From Mogibacterium sp. (lineage in GTDB: Bacteria > Bacillota > Clostridia > Peptostreptococcales > Anaerovoracaceae), in NCBI GenBank assembly GCA_017512365.1, contig JAFWGQ010000056.1, forward strand, positions 1 through 39,415: a DNA stretch of 39,415 bases, given 5' to 3'. The translations under genes and the position numbers were made by a program. Below are positions 7,069 to 14,895 of this stretch, piece after piece. The notes under the pieces were generated by a model, which saw nothing but the letters and a program-made list of their open reading frames with translations, was not told the origin of the DNA and did not search any database. How positions within the stretch are numbered: the first letter of the stretch is position 1; each line of letters opens with the position of its first letter.

Positions 7069-8409
7069 ATGGAAAGACAAGTTTTTAGAAGAAAAATTTA
7101 CGATGAGATCCGCGACTGGAAAGTCAATAGAAGCGATAAGTATGCGCTTCTTATAAAAGGTGCGAGACGTGTCGGTAAATCTACGATAGTAGAAGAGTTT
7201 GCAAAGAATGAGTTTAAATCTTATATACTGATCGATTTTGCCAATACGAGCAAGGAAATCAAATCGTTGTTTGATGACACTTATAACCTTGACTTCTTCT
7301 TCCTGCAGCTGCAGCAATTAACAGGAAAAAGATTATATGAAAATGAGTCTGTAATCATATTTGATGAAGTCCAACTCTTTCCCAAGGCCAGACAGGCTAT
7401 AAAGTATCTTGTGGCCGATGGCAGGTACAAGTACATTGAAACAGGTTCGCTTATATCTATAAAAAAGAATACTAAGGAAATCCTTATACCCAGCGAAGAG
7501 CATAAAGTCTCTATGTACCCTTTAGACTTTGAAGAGTTCTTATGGGCAATTGGTGATGAAATCACTGCTGAAACTATAAAAATGCTATGGGCTAAAAGGA
7601 TGCCGGCCGGGAACGTAATGCATAGAAATCTGATGCGTGTCTTTAGATTGTATATGCTTATCGGAGGAATGCCGCAGGCAATAGAAACATATCTTGAGCA
7701 GAATAATCTTCAGGCAGTAGATGCGACTAAAAGAGAGATAGTAGATCTTTATGAAGAAGATTTTACAAAAATTGACAGCTCGGGTCTGGCAGGAGACATA
7801 TACGATGCGATACCTGCAAATCTTAGCGGCAATGCGTCCAGATATGTGCTGTCCAATGCAAGAGTGGGGACTCGTTCGGAGCAGGTGCGCGATTTGTTAC
7901 CGAATATGCTAAACTCATACACGGTAAATATCGCATATCATGCAAATAATCCCACGGTGGGGATGGCGCTGGAAAAGGATACTGGGCGATATAAACTGTT
8001 TACATCTGATATTGGTATGTTTGTAACATTGGCTTTCAAAGATAAGATTTACACTGAGAACATAATCTATAATAGACTTCTTTCTGATAAGCTGGAAGCA
8101 AATCTTGGCTATGTTCATGAAAACGTAGTTGCCCAAATGCTCATCGCTAAAGGAAATAATTTATTCTACTATACGATGGGAAGCGAGACATCAAATCATT
8201 TATATGAAATTGATTTCCTTATATCCGTAGGAAATAAGATATGTCCTATAGAAGTGAAGTCCGGAAATTACAGAGGCCATAAGTCGCTGGATGTTTTCTG
8301 CAACAAATTCAGCAGTCGGATAAAAGATAAATATGTAGTCCATACGAAAGACTATAAGAGGGAAAATGGTATTAACTATATACCGATTTATATGGTCCCA
8401 TTCATTTAA
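7069..8409 (+). CDS. ATP-binding protein, AAA_14 / DUF4143 family
   Basis: From ATG 7069 (ribosome site AAGGTGG 8 bases upstream) this gives 446 residues starting MERQVFRRKIYDEI, typical of the family. An upstream in-frame codon at 6982 is less likely, since it precedes the promoter. Walker A GARRVGKST is at about residues 31-39 and Walker B VIIFDEVQ at about 93-100. The C-terminal half is DUF4143, ending in a PD-(D/E)xK-like core: E-I-D-F-L-I-S followed by P-I-E-V-K-S-G. Such ATPases are common, often multicopy, in anaerobes and archaea. Their role is not established; the nuclease-like fold suggests DNA or toxin-related work. Base composition is AT-rich compared with the right half of the window, in line with acquisition. 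Confidence 0.85.
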   Translation: MERQVFRRKIYDEIRDWKVNRSDKYALLIKGARRVGKSTIVEEFAKNEFKSYILIDFANTSKEIKSLFDDTYNLDFFFLQLQQLTGKRLYENESVIIFDEVQLFPKARQAIKYLVADGRYKYIETGSLISIKKNTKEILIPSEEHKVSMYPLDFEEFLWAIGDEITAETIKMLWAKRMPAGNVMHRNLMRVFRLYMLIGGMPQAIETYLEQNNLQAVDATKREIVDLYEEDFTKIDSSGLAGDIYDAIPANLSGNASRYVLSNARVGTRSEQVRDLLPNMLNSYTVNIAYHANNPTVGMALEKDTGRYKLFTSDIGMFVTLAFKDKIYTENIIYNRLLSDKLEANLGYVHENVVAQMLIAKGNNLFYYTMGSETSNHLYEIDFLISVGNKICPIEVKSGNYRGHKSLDVFCNKFSSRIKDKYVVHTKDYKRENGINYIPIYMVPFI

Positions 8410-8682
8410 AATGGCTTTGCTAACACACTTCTGCTGACATATTTCTTTGAGCGGTTTCTCGTAAGGTTATCGGGAAGTGAATACAAGACGGATCTTATCC
8501 TTAAGGGCGGTTTTCTTCTCTCGTCTATTATGGGCCACAGTGACATAAGCGTCACGCTGGATATATACACTCACCTTGGCCTTGACGATGCTCAGATGGA
8601 GCTCACGAGACTTCAGGCACAGGAGCAGAACATAAAGGATGCGGAAGATGAGAGAGGCAAGCTGCTGAAGTTTGCACAGTAG
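8410..8682 (+). pseudogene. AbiEii fragment joined in frame to integrase C-terminus
   Basis: Directly after the ATPase stop, one frame stays open to TAG at 8680-8682 but has no start codon. The first part, with YFFERFLVRLSGSEYK and LILKGGFLLSS, is the beginning of an AbiEii/AbiGii nucleotidyltransferase toxin (the family's LKGG motif). From about 8530 it switches to MGHSDISVTLDIYTH, the active-site end of a tyrosine recombinase (HxxxR...Y motif region with the catalytic Tyr in IYTH), and ends KLLKFAQ. The junction SSIMG could belong to either family, suggesting recombination at a short shared sequence. Neither half can work. It records the loss of an abortive-infection gene and an integrative element. 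Confidence 0.7.
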
Positions 8683-8715
8683 GATAGGCGTCGATCCGGT
8701 CGCTTTAAACACAGG

Positions 8716-8739
8716 GGTAACTTGCCCGGTCACTTGCCC
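8716..8739 (+). repeat. Two tandem 12-base repeats
   Basis: GGTAACTTGCCC (8716-8727) is followed directly by GGTCACTTGCCC (8728-8739), one mismatch. The core GGTCACTTGCC recurs at 39275-39285 beside the tandem repeat at the right end of the window. It lies just after the recombinase remnant, so it may be a leftover recombinase or transposase binding site. Confidence 0.5.
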
Positions 8740-8767
8740 TGTCTCCGCCTGATACGTAAAACTGTAT

Positions 8768-8998
8768 ATGACATGGAAGCAAAAAATGCTGACGAAGACA
8801 ATAACTGATCGAACCTATCAGGGCAGGAAGATGCAGTTTGAACTCAAGGACAGATCCGGACAGGCGATACCAAAGGAAATGCTGTATGTACAGCGGTATG
8901 CAAAAAAATGCGAGGAGTGTTCGTTCAAAATCCTTTGTAACGGATGCTTTAACTGCGGCGCATGTGAAGGATGGTCGGATCAGCAGATCCGGAAGTAA
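8768..8998 (+). CDS. Small Cys-rich protein, uncertain
   Basis: A possible 76-residue protein; internal ATGs (e.g. at 8831) would give shorter forms, and no strong ribosome site is visible before any of them. The C-terminal third is Cys-rich: C-E-E-C at about 48-51 followed by C-N-G-C-F-N-C-G-A-C, enough ligands for zinc or an Fe-S cluster. It ends 5 bases before the nitrilase start, so translation may be coupled. The pattern resembles the tail of a larger metalloprotein, and it may be a relic rather than a gene. Unknown function. Confidence 0.4.
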   Translation: MTWKQKMLTKTITDRTYQGRKMQFELKDRSGQAIPKEMLYVQRYAKKCEECSFKILCNGCFNCGACEGWSDQQIRK

Positions 8999-9003
8999 TA
9001 AAG

Positions 9004-9927
9004 ATGAAAGATTTAGGTAAACATACATGCCTCATTGCACTGGTCCAGGCTGAGCCGGTTCTGTTCAGTAAGCAGGACTGTTTGAAAAAAGCTTTGGGCT
9101 ATATTGAAGAGGCAGCAAAAAACAATGCTGAACTGATAGTGTTCCCTGAACTGTTCATTCCGGGGTATCCCGTCGGGATGAATTTCGGTTTCAGTGTCGG
9201 CAAGAGGACGGAACCCGGAAGGGAAGACTGGAAGAGATACTATGATGCTTCTGTCGTGGCCGGAGGAGAGGAGTTCATTCAGCTCGCGGATGAAGCGAAA
9301 AAGCATGGTGCATATATCAGCATCGGCTTTTCCGAAAGAGATGCGGTCGGCGGGACTTTGTACAACAGCAATGCCATCTTCGAACCGGACGGAACATATA
9401 AAGTGCATCGCAAACTGAAACCTACAGGGTCGGAAAGACTTGTGTGGGGAGATGCCGATAAATGCTATTTTCCGGTCACTGAAACACCATGGGGACCTGT
9501 AGGAAGCCTTATATGCTGGGAGAGCTATATGCCGCTTGCCAGAGTCGCTCTGTATCAGAAAGGAATAACGATATATATATCCCCTAACACAAACGATAAC
9601 CCCGAATGGCAGGCGACCATACAGCACATAGCAATAGAGGGCAAATGCTATTTTATCAATTCCGACATGATAATCAGAAAAGAGTCATACCCGGAGGACC
9701 TGAATACCAAAGCCGATGTAGCGGCTCTGCCGGATATGGTGTGCCGCGGCGGAAGCTGCATAATAGACCCGTACGGACACTACGTCACAGAGCCGGTATG
9801 GGATGAGGAAACGATAATATATGCTGAACTGGACATGGACCTTCCGGCAGCATGCAAGATGGAGCATGATGCAGTAGGTCATTATGCAAGACCGGATGTA
9901 CTGCAGCTGGTAGTATCAGAAAGTTAA
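9004..9927 (+). CDS. Nitrilase-family hydrolase
   Basis: The 307-residue protein starts at ATG 9004 (GGAAG 8 bases upstream); an earlier in-frame GTG-like extension lacks support. The catalytic triad of the nitrilase branch is visible: Glu in FPELF (about 47), Lys in HRKLKPT (about 137-139), and Cys171 in CWESY. The motif HRKLKPTGSERLVWG is typical of true nitrilases (nitrile to carboxylic acid plus ammonia) rather than amidases. A TNDNPEW-like segment and a C-terminal region of normal length follow. The protein acts in the cytosol, probably as helical oligomers. Substrate unknown. Neighbours (GNAT downstream) give no pathway. Confidence 0.88.
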   Translation: MKDLGKHTCLIALVQAEPVLFSKQDCLKKALGYIEEAAKNNAELIVFPELFIPGYPVGMNFGFSVGKRTEPGREDWKRYYDASVVAGGEEFIQLADEAKKHGAYISIGFSERDAVGGTLYNSNAIFEPDGTYKVHRKLKPTGSERLVWGDADKCYFPVTETPWGPVGSLICWESYMPLARVALYQKGITIYISPNTNDNPEWQATIQHIAIEGKCYFINSDMIIRKESYPEDLNTKADVAALPDMVCRGGSCIIDPYGHYVTEPVWDEETIIYAELDMDLPAACKMEHDAVGHYARPDVLQLVVSES

Positions 9928-10003
9928 ATCAGGTTTGCGGTATAAGCTAAAAATGAGTGGGAAGAGCAGATGCTGCAGTGAATAGTCAGAAACGACAGAC
10001 AGG

Positions 10004-10474
10004 ATGAAATACAGAGAACTGAAGCCAGATGAATATGGATTGCTTAAGCTCTTCACGTACGAAGCGATCTTCATTCCGGAGGGTTCTGAGCCGCCGGATC
10101 GCTCCATAACAGAACAGCCGGAACTCTCTTTGTATTATGACGGTTTTGGCAGCGGACCGGCTGATCTGTGCATGGCAGCAGAGGATAACGGAACCATTGC
10201 CGGTGTTGCATGGACACGCAGCATGGACGATTACGGTCATGTGGATGACGGCATACCTTCACTTGCCATATCGCTTATAAGAGAATACAGAGGCAAAGGC
10301 ATAGGCACAAAGCTTCTCGGGAAGCTGCTCGATCAGCTGAAACATAATGGCTACGGGAGAGTATCGCTGTCAGTCCAGAAGGAGAATTACGCAGTACGCA
10401 TGTATGAGCATGCAGGTTTCAGAACTATCAGTGAGAATGATGAAGAATTCATAATGGTTTGCGCGCTGAATTAG
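10004..10474 (+). CDS. GNAT family N-acetyltransferase
   Basis: A 156-residue acetyltransferase. The acetyl-CoA pyrophosphate loop is clear: LIREYRGKGIGTKLL (R/Q-x-x-G-x-G/A) at about 90-104, followed by the helix and strand ending SVQKENYAVRMYEHAGF, the usual C-terminal part of the fold. It transfers an acetyl group from acetyl-CoA to an amine. The acceptor is unknown. The ribosome site is weak (ACAGG immediately before the ATG). It lies 76 bases after the nitrilase in the same direction and is followed by a strong terminator, so the two may form a short operon. Confidence 0.85.
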   Translation: MKYRELKPDEYGLLKLFTYEAIFIPEGSEPPDRSITEQPELSLYYDGFGSGPADLCMAAEDNGTIAGVAWTRSMDDYGHVDDGIPSLAISLIREYRGKGIGTKLLGKLLDQLKHNGYGRVSLSVQKENYAVRMYEHAGFRTISENDEEFIMVCALN

Positions 10475-10518
10475 CAGGGCATGATACATAGACCTTTGAC
10501 ATGGAAGATCAGCTGACA

Positions 10519-10572
10519 AGCAAACAGGGCCGCGATTTCACGCGGTCCTGTTTGCTGAAAGGTGTTTTTGAG
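10519..10572 (+). terminator. Strong intrinsic terminator after the GNAT gene
   Basis: A 16-bp stem (10519-10534 with 10541-10556, one G-T pair) around a 6-base loop, AGCAAACAGG paired with CCTGTTTGCT in its lower part. A TGTTTTTG stretch follows at about 10563. It probably ends nitrilase/GNAT transcription. Confidence 0.7.
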
Positions 10573-10755
10573 GTTGTTATGAAGAAGATTGTCTTGCTTT
10601 TTCGAGACCTGTCCCGATTTCTGAAAGAAATCGATGGAAGGTCCGATGCCGGAGATGTCCAAGAACACGGAGTGTGATTGGGTGCATCTCACGGCTGACA
10701 GCTATAGAATAACGCCTGAAGTTTAAATGAAACGTAAACAGGAAAACTTTTCTGA
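10573..10755 (+). other. Gap with only very short open frames
   Basis: No recognisable gene. Two tiny frames exist: ATG 10580 (32 residues, MKKIVLLFRDLSRF...) and ATG 10634 (30 residues, ending DWVHLTADSYRITPEV). Neither has a ribosome site and both are probably chance or relic. Confidence 0.3.
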
Positions 10756-10761
10756 TATAAT
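10753..10761 (+). promoter_or_regulatory. Extended -10 promoter for the GIY-YIG gene
   Basis: TGATATAAT at 10753-10761 is a perfect extended -10 (TGn-TATAAT). A -35 box is weak. It lies 82 bases before the ATG; the leader in between carries an inverted repeat GCCGGCG/CGCCGGC (about 10776 and 10815). Confidence 0.55.
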
Positions 10762-10842
10762 GTTTTCATCGTTAAGCCGGCGTTGCCGTAAGGATGAGAA
10801 CACTGATCTCCGCCGGCAAGCTCCTTCGATTGAATTTTTCAT

Positions 10843-11106
10843 ATGGACAAGAAACATTACGTATATATTCTTAAGTGTGCTGACGGTACGTACTACACGG
10901 GATATACAACGGATCCGGAAAGACGGACGCAGGTGCACAACTCCGGCAAAGGAGCGAAATATACCAGAGCCCGCAGACCGGTAGAACTCATCTACACTGA
11001 AGAATATGACGATAAGACAGAAGCTCAGAGGCGAGAGTATGCGATCAAGCAGCTCACGCGGGCAGAGAAGGAGAAACTGATCAATGGTCAAACCTATAAT
11101 GCGTGA
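10843..11106 (+). CDS. GIY-YIG nuclease superfamily protein (UPF0213, YhbQ-like)
   Basis: An 87-residue single-domain protein. The GIY-YIG core appears as YVYILKC followed by [12 protein letters not shown], with Arg at the catalytic position and Glu in [13 protein letters not shown]. Length equals the usual size of the YhbQ/UPF0213 family. Some members nick or degrade DNA; the cellular role is uncertain. Its last 23 bases overlap the start of the deformylase gene in another frame, so they are translationally coupled. Confidence 0.85.
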   Translation: MDKKHYVYILKCADGTYYTGYTTDPERRTQVHNSGKGAKYTRARRPVELIYTEEYDDKTEAQRREYAIKQLTRAEKEKLINGQTYNA

Positions 11107-11494
11107 CGCATTCTTTCTGAATCAGAAGTCAGAAGAAGCGACAAAGGCGGACCTGCCTGTCGCACAGGATCTCGAAGATACCCTCAAGGCAAACCGTGAG
11201 CACTGTGTCGGCATGGCAGCAAACATGATCGGCAGCAGGAAAAGAATCATAATAGTTGCCGCAGGCTTCGCAGACATGATCATGATAAATCCTGCCATAA
11301 CCGCAAAGTCTGATCCATATGAAGCAGAAGAGGGCTGCCTTTCTCTTCCGGGGACAAGAAAGGCAACGAGATATGAATCGATCACGGTCGATTATCTGGA
11401 TAAGAGGTTTGAGAAGCATACACAGTCATTCAGCGGACATATCGCGCAGATCATCCAGCATGAATGCGACCACCTTGAAGGGATACTCATATAA
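11084..11494 (+). CDS. Peptide deformylase-like protein
   Basis: This 136-residue protein has the three deformylase motifs: GMAANMIG (about 43-50, normally GxGLAAxQxG), EEGCLSLPG (Cys metal ligand), and QHECDHLEG (HExxH, two His ligands and the catalytic Glu). It would remove the formyl group from nascent proteins. The Gln of motif 1, which helps stabilise the transition state, is Met here; this variant is seen in a shorter deformylase-like branch. A divergent, possibly accessory deformylase is likely; the main def gene is probably elsewhere. Start ATG 11084 overlaps the GIY-YIG gene. Confidence 0.82.
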   Translation: MVKPIMRDAFFLNQKSEEATKADLPVAQDLEDTLKANREHCVGMAANMIGSRKRIIIVAAGFADMIMINPAITAKSDPYEAEEGCLSLPGTRKATRYESITVDYLDKRFEKHTQSFSGHIAQIIQHECDHLEGILI

Positions 11495-11887
11495 TGGAAC
11501 TTATAGCGGAAATAATCGTAGAACTGATACTCGCCGGAGGCGTTGATCCGGCTGACCACGCAGATGGTGAACATAACCGTTCATGATGAAAAGATCATCA
11601 TGACGCGCAAGGTGCTGACGCTTGAGCAGTTCCGGGATGACCGCGCGCGGGAACTGGCGACGAAACACTTCCTGACCGGACTGACGGAGATGTTCACACA
11701 CATCTTTGCCGGGATGATGGACAAGGGATTGATCCGCCGTGATGACCCCGCCATGCTGGCCTTTGCCTATACCACGCCGATTTCAGCACTGATCCACCTG
11801 TGCGATCGGGAGCCGGAGAAGACGGAGGAAGCGATCACCCGGGTGGAGGCGTTCTGCCGGCACTTTGTCCGGACATACGGGATGTGA
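11494..11887 (+). pseudogene. Headless TetR-family regulator joined to a foreign start
   Basis: An ATG overlapping the deformylase stop (TAATG) begins [16 protein letters not shown], the start of an unrelated small protein. Near 11542 the reading changes. In the next frame the sequence IRLTTQMVNITVHDEK continues to 11887 and has the look of a TetR/AcrR ligand-binding C-terminal domain, with a typical LATKHFLTGLTEMF-type helix and an ending EAFCRHFVRTYG. The DNA-binding N-terminal domain of a TetR protein (about 60 residues) is missing. Translation from the TTG at 11543 would make only the effector domain. It is most likely an inactive fragment. Confidence 0.55.
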
Positions 11888-11966
11888 GATCAGGACAGTG
11901 TGGACCGGTCCGGGCGGGATCCTGATCGGGGGACATGCGGCTGAATATCTATATGGGGGTGAAATA

Positions 11967-12953
11967 ATGCGTATCTATGTTGATTTTGACGATTGCCTGT
12001 GCGAGACAGGAAGGGCCTTCTCAAAGATCGTGCCGGAAATGTTCAATAAGCATGTTCCTTATGAACAGATCCGTTATTTTGAACTGGACAGGTCTTTTGG
12101 CCTGGATGCGGAACAATACGAGCGGTTTATGCTTCGGGTGCACGAGCCGGAGATACTGTTGTCGTATGATGCGACGCCGGGAGCTGCGGAGACCATAAAC
12201 GAATGGATTTCCTGCGGGCACGAGGTATCGATTATTACCGGCCGGCCGTCAAGCGTTTATGAGACATCCCGCATATGGCTGGATGAGCATGGACTTAAGA
12301 AAGCCGGACTGTACTGCCTCAATAAATACGGAAGGGATCATTTTATCAAAAACAGTAACAGCACTCTTGAACTTGAAGATTATTACAGGATGAAGTTTGA
12401 TTATGCAGTTGAGGATTCTCCAAAAGCGTTCAGGTTTTTCGAACATCTGCCGGAACTCAAGGTTCTGGTGTTTGACAGACCATGGAACAGAGAGTGTGCT
12501 TTTCCGAATGGAAACTATCAAAGATGCGCCGATTGGGAGAGCATTCGCAGGATCGTTGCAGGAGATCGAAAAAGAGACCGGAGGAAAGTCAAAATGAAGG
12601 ATTACACAGCATACTGCGGACTGGACTGCGAGACATGTGAAGCCCATATTGCAACTGTAAACAATGATAATGATCTGCGGATCAAGGTCGCAAAGGAATG
12701 GTCAGAGCTGAACAAAGTGGAAATCACACCGGAGATGATCAACTGCGCCGGATGCCGTATCGACGGAGCGAAGACTCCTTTCTGCGATTCACTTTGCCCG
12801 ATAAGGCAGTGTGCGCTGGGCAAGGCTGCTGAGACCTGCGGAGACTGTGATAAGATGAGTACATGTGAAAAACTTGCGATGATCACAGGGAATAACGAGG
12901 ATCTCTGTCAGTTTGAACGCAGGCAATCAAAACGAAGGCCTTTTAGTGTATAA
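11967..12953 (+). CDS. HAD-like nucleotidase fused to DUF3795 Cys-rich domain
   Basis: ATG 11967, preceded by GGGGGT, gives 328 residues. Residues 1-195 form a HAD hydrolase: D-F-D-D at about 5-8 (nucleophile and acid), SIITGRPS (motif 2) and VEDSPKAF (motif 4), near the 5'-nucleotidase type. From residue 210 the protein is DUF3795: YCGLDCETCEAH, C-A-G-C-R, C-P-I-R-Q-C and C-G-D-C-D-K-M, many Cys for metal or zinc. The DUF3795 part has its own ATG at 12594 with GGAGG 9 bases upstream. One frame away, the HAD gene would end AFAGSLQEIEKETGGKSK, with a TGA overlapping that ATG. A small frameshift near 12545 may have fused two genes that were once coupled. Confidence 0.7.
   Translation: MRIYVDFDDCLCETGRAFSKIVPEMFNKHVPYEQIRYFELDRSFGLDAEQYERFMLRVHEPEILLSYDATPGAAETINEWISCGHEVSIITGRPSSVYETSRIWLDEHGLKKAGLYCLNKYGRDHFIKNSNSTLELEDYYRMKFDYAVEDSPKAFRFFEHLPELKVLVFDRPWNRECAFPNGNYQRCADWESIRRIVAGDRKRDRRKVKMKDYTAYCGLDCETCEAHIATVNNDNDLRIKVAKEWSELNKVEITPEMINCAGCRIDGAKTPFCDSLCPIRQCALGKAAETCGDCDKMSTCEKLAMITGNNEDLCQFERRQSKRRPFSV
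12594..12953 (+). CDS. DUF3795 protein (internal start of the fusion)
   Basis: Alternative translation of the second half alone. MKDYTAYCGLDCETC is the natural family start and is preceded by GGAGG at 12580-12584. It gives 119 residues with about a dozen Cys, arranged C-x2-C, C-x2-C and C-x3-C. DUF3795 proteins are usually stand-alone and of this length. Whether the cell makes the long form, this short form or both cannot be told from sequence. Confidence 0.55.
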   Translation: MKDYTAYCGLDCETCEAHIATVNNDNDLRIKVAKEWSELNKVEITPEMINCAGCRIDGAKTPFCDSLCPIRQCALGKAAETCGDCDKMSTCEKLAMITGNNEDLCQFERRQSKRRPFSV

Positions 12954-12954
12954 T
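12949..12954 (+). promoter_or_regulatory. -10 box for the DUF3089 gene
   Basis: TATAAT at 12949-12954, preceded by TG, overlaps the stop of the DUF3795 gene. The -35 is poor. Downstream, before the gene start, lies an inverted repeat ATGACAGC (12976-12983) / GCTGTCAT (13018-13025) and a 10-base near-duplication AGCTTATGAC/AGCTTATGAG. Confidence 0.4.
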
Positions 12955-13042
12955 CGTATGCATAGCAGACAGCTTATGACAGCTTATGAGCAAACAGCGC
13001 AGAGCGGCTTGCAGCAGGCTGTCATGATCCAGAGGAGGCAGC

Positions 13043-14047
13043 GTGAAGGAAGAATTGTTTGATATGATCGCATCAGTGATTCCGGATCTGCCGGATCGTG
13101 CTGATGAGACAGAGGCGCCTGATTATTCCCGTAAAGAGTGCTGGCTGAGTTTTCCGGAAATCACTAAGGATGTCGATACGTTCTACATTTACTCGACAAC
13201 TTATGTTGAGTCGAGCGCCGAGAAGGGAGCCCCGGATTACGCACCGCTGGATGATCCCGAGATGATAATAGGCGCACAGGGCGAATACGTGACAAATGCG
13301 AGTGTGTTCGAGGAATCTACAAACGTGTTTGCCCCCTACTATCGTCAGGCCGGCATGAGGTATGCCGGGGAGGTCCGGGAGAAGACAGGGAACATCGACG
13401 CGGCGATCTCCGGCATGCCGTACGATGACATATCTGCTGCTCTTGACTATTTCTTCGGGACCTGCAACTGCGGACGTCCGTTCATCATCGCGGGCCACAG
13501 CCAGGGATCGGGAATGGTCAAGTACGTATTGAAGAATTACTTCAAAGATCATCCTGAATATTACGAGCGCATGGTGGCTGCCTACGTCATAGGCTTTTCC
13601 GTCACTGAGAACGATCTCGAAGCCTGTCCGCATCTGAAGTTTGCATCCGCCGAGAGCGACACAGGCGTTATAATCAGCTGGAACACCGAGGGACCGAAGA
13701 ACGTGGAGACTAATGCACATAACGTTGTGGTGATGCCGGATGCCATCAGCATCAACCCGCTGAACTGGAGGCTGGATGAAACGTACGCGTCTGCCGCCGA
13801 GAACCTGGGCTCGCTTGTCCTGAATGAAGAAACAGGTGAATACGTGATCGCCGATATCGGTGCGGATGCGCAGGTGGTTCCCGGACGGGGCGTGATCGTT
13901 TCGAATGCCCGGCTGGCCCCTTCTGAGATGAGCGGATATTTCGGACCTGACAGCTTCCACGAGGACGAATACAATCTTTTTTACAACAATATCAAAGACA
14001 ATGCAGCGAAGAGGATCGCAGCTTACATGGCACGATGCCATGAGTGA
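13043..14047 (+). CDS. Alpha/beta hydrolase, DUF3089 family
   Basis: A 334-residue protein starting with GTG at 13043 behind GGAGG (6-8 bases). The nucleophile elbow AGHSQGSG (about 149-156) shows the Ser of an alpha/beta hydrolase; F-A-P-Y-Y-R-Q at about 95-101 and the context fit DUF3089, a lipase/esterase-like family. It lacks a signal peptide in the start chosen, although family members elsewhere are often exported. Substrate unknown. The YdcF gene starts 3 bases after its stop, so the two form one operon. Confidence 0.82.
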   Translation: MKEELFDMIASVIPDLPDRADETEAPDYSRKECWLSFPEITKDVDTFYIYSTTYVESSAEKGAPDYAPLDDPEMIIGAQGEYVTNASVFEESTNVFAPYYRQAGMRYAGEVREKTGNIDAAISGMPYDDISAALDYFFGTCNCGRPFIIAGHSQGSGMVKYVLKNYFKDHPEYYERMVAAYVIGFSVTENDLEACPHLKFASAESDTGVIISWNTEGPKNVETNAHNVVVMPDAISINPLNWRLDETYASAAENLGSLVLNEETGEYVIADIGADAQVVPGRGVIVSNARLAPSEMSGYFGPDSFHEDEYNLFYNNIKDNAAKRIAAYMARCHE

Positions 14048-14050
14048 AAG

Positions 14051-14683
14051 ATGACAAAACGGGAGAAAGCCCGGAAGAGCGGGTGGATAAAAGCAGCTGC
14101 CGTTCTGCTGATCGCAGTCCTGGCCTGTCTGACAGCTGCAGCGGTAAGCATCGTGTCTTTTTCAAAGACGGATGAAACAAAAAAGGCCGATGCAGCGATC
14201 GTTCTCGGAGCAAGCGTCTGTGACAACTCTCCGTCGCCTGTGTTCAGTGAACGCATCAATCATGCCGTAGATCTTTATAATGACGGATATGTTGATGCGA
14301 TCATCATGACCGGCGGAACAGGAAAAGGCAATATCCGATCGGAAGCAGACATTGCAGGAGAGTATGCGGAGAAGAAGGGTATCCCGGCAGAAGCGGTCTT
14401 CATGGAAGAGGATTCATCTGTCACTGAAGAAAACCTTGTGAATGCAGGGAAGGTCATGAGTGAGAACGGCATGGATACTGCGCTGATCGTAAGTGATCCG
14501 CTCCACATGAAGAGAGCCATGCTGTATGCTAAAGACCTCAACATGACTGCTTACAGCTCTCCGACACCAACCACGATGTATCGCAGCTGGAATACCAGGC
14601 TGCCGTTTCTGATAAGAGAAACAATCTATTATTCAGGGTACAGGCTGGCGCGGCTGTTCAGACATAAGCCGGCACAGCCATAG
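14051..14683 (+). CDS. YdcF/SanA-type DUF218 membrane protein
   Basis: A 210-residue protein with an N-terminal membrane helix (about 13-36, AAAVLLIAVLACLTAAAVSIV) and an outside DUF218 domain. Typical pieces are ADAAIVLGASV, ERINHAVDLYNDGYVDAIIMTGG, the Glu-rich active-site loop EEDSSVTEENL and VSDPLHMKRAM. The family (YdcF, SanA, ElyC) is tied to envelope integrity or vancomycin tolerance, but the reaction is not established. It follows the DUF3089 gene at 3 bases' distance. The likely terminator is at 14824. Confidence 0.85.
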   Translation: MTKREKARKSGWIKAAAVLLIAVLACLTAAAVSIVSFSKTDETKKADAAIVLGASVCDNSPSPVFSERINHAVDLYNDGYVDAIIMTGGTGKGNIRSEADIAGEYAEKKGIPAEAVFMEEDSSVTEENLVNAGKVMSENGMDTALIVSDPLHMKRAMLYAKDLNMTAYSSPTPTTMYRSWNTRLPFLIRETIYYSGYRLARLFRHKPAQP

Positions 14684-14823
14684 CCATAGAGATCGGAAGG
14701 CGCTGATCATGTGGTTTCGGTTCTTCTCGCCGGAGTACAGGTGGAGCCGCGATACCGCCGCTGCCGAAGAGGCGTCATCCTGAGGCCCGTGTAATAGAGG
14801 AAATCTATACTCGCTGCACTTTC
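14684..14823 (+). other. Short gap, one possible 24-residue ORF
   Basis: No recognised gene. A tiny frame starts at ATG 14709 with GGAAGG about 7 bases upstream and gives MWFRFFSPEYRWSRD followed by an Ala/Glu-rich end (24 residues). It may be chance; nothing else is seen. Confidence 0.25.
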
Positions 14824-14847
14824 TGCCCCCAAACAGGGGGCATTTTG
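14824..14847 (+). terminator. Intrinsic terminator after YdcF
   Basis: TGCCCCC (14824-14830), loop AAACA, GGGGGCA (14836-14842), then TTTTGT. A GC-rich 7-bp stem with a short T-tail. It lies upstream of the ThrE-like gene. Confidence 0.65.
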
Positions 14848-14895
14848 TGATACTATAGATGCAATGCATTTGAAACATCAAGAGAGAAGGAGCGG

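Noticed and set aside
10471-10692. Minus-strand open frame of 73 residues after the GNAT gene
   Set aside because: Covers the terminator hairpin and has no ribosome site.
13073-14041. Minus-strand open frame of 322 residues opposite the DUF3089 gene
   Set aside because: Shadow frame with no recognisable domain; the plus frame has the GHSQGS elbow and a ribosome site.
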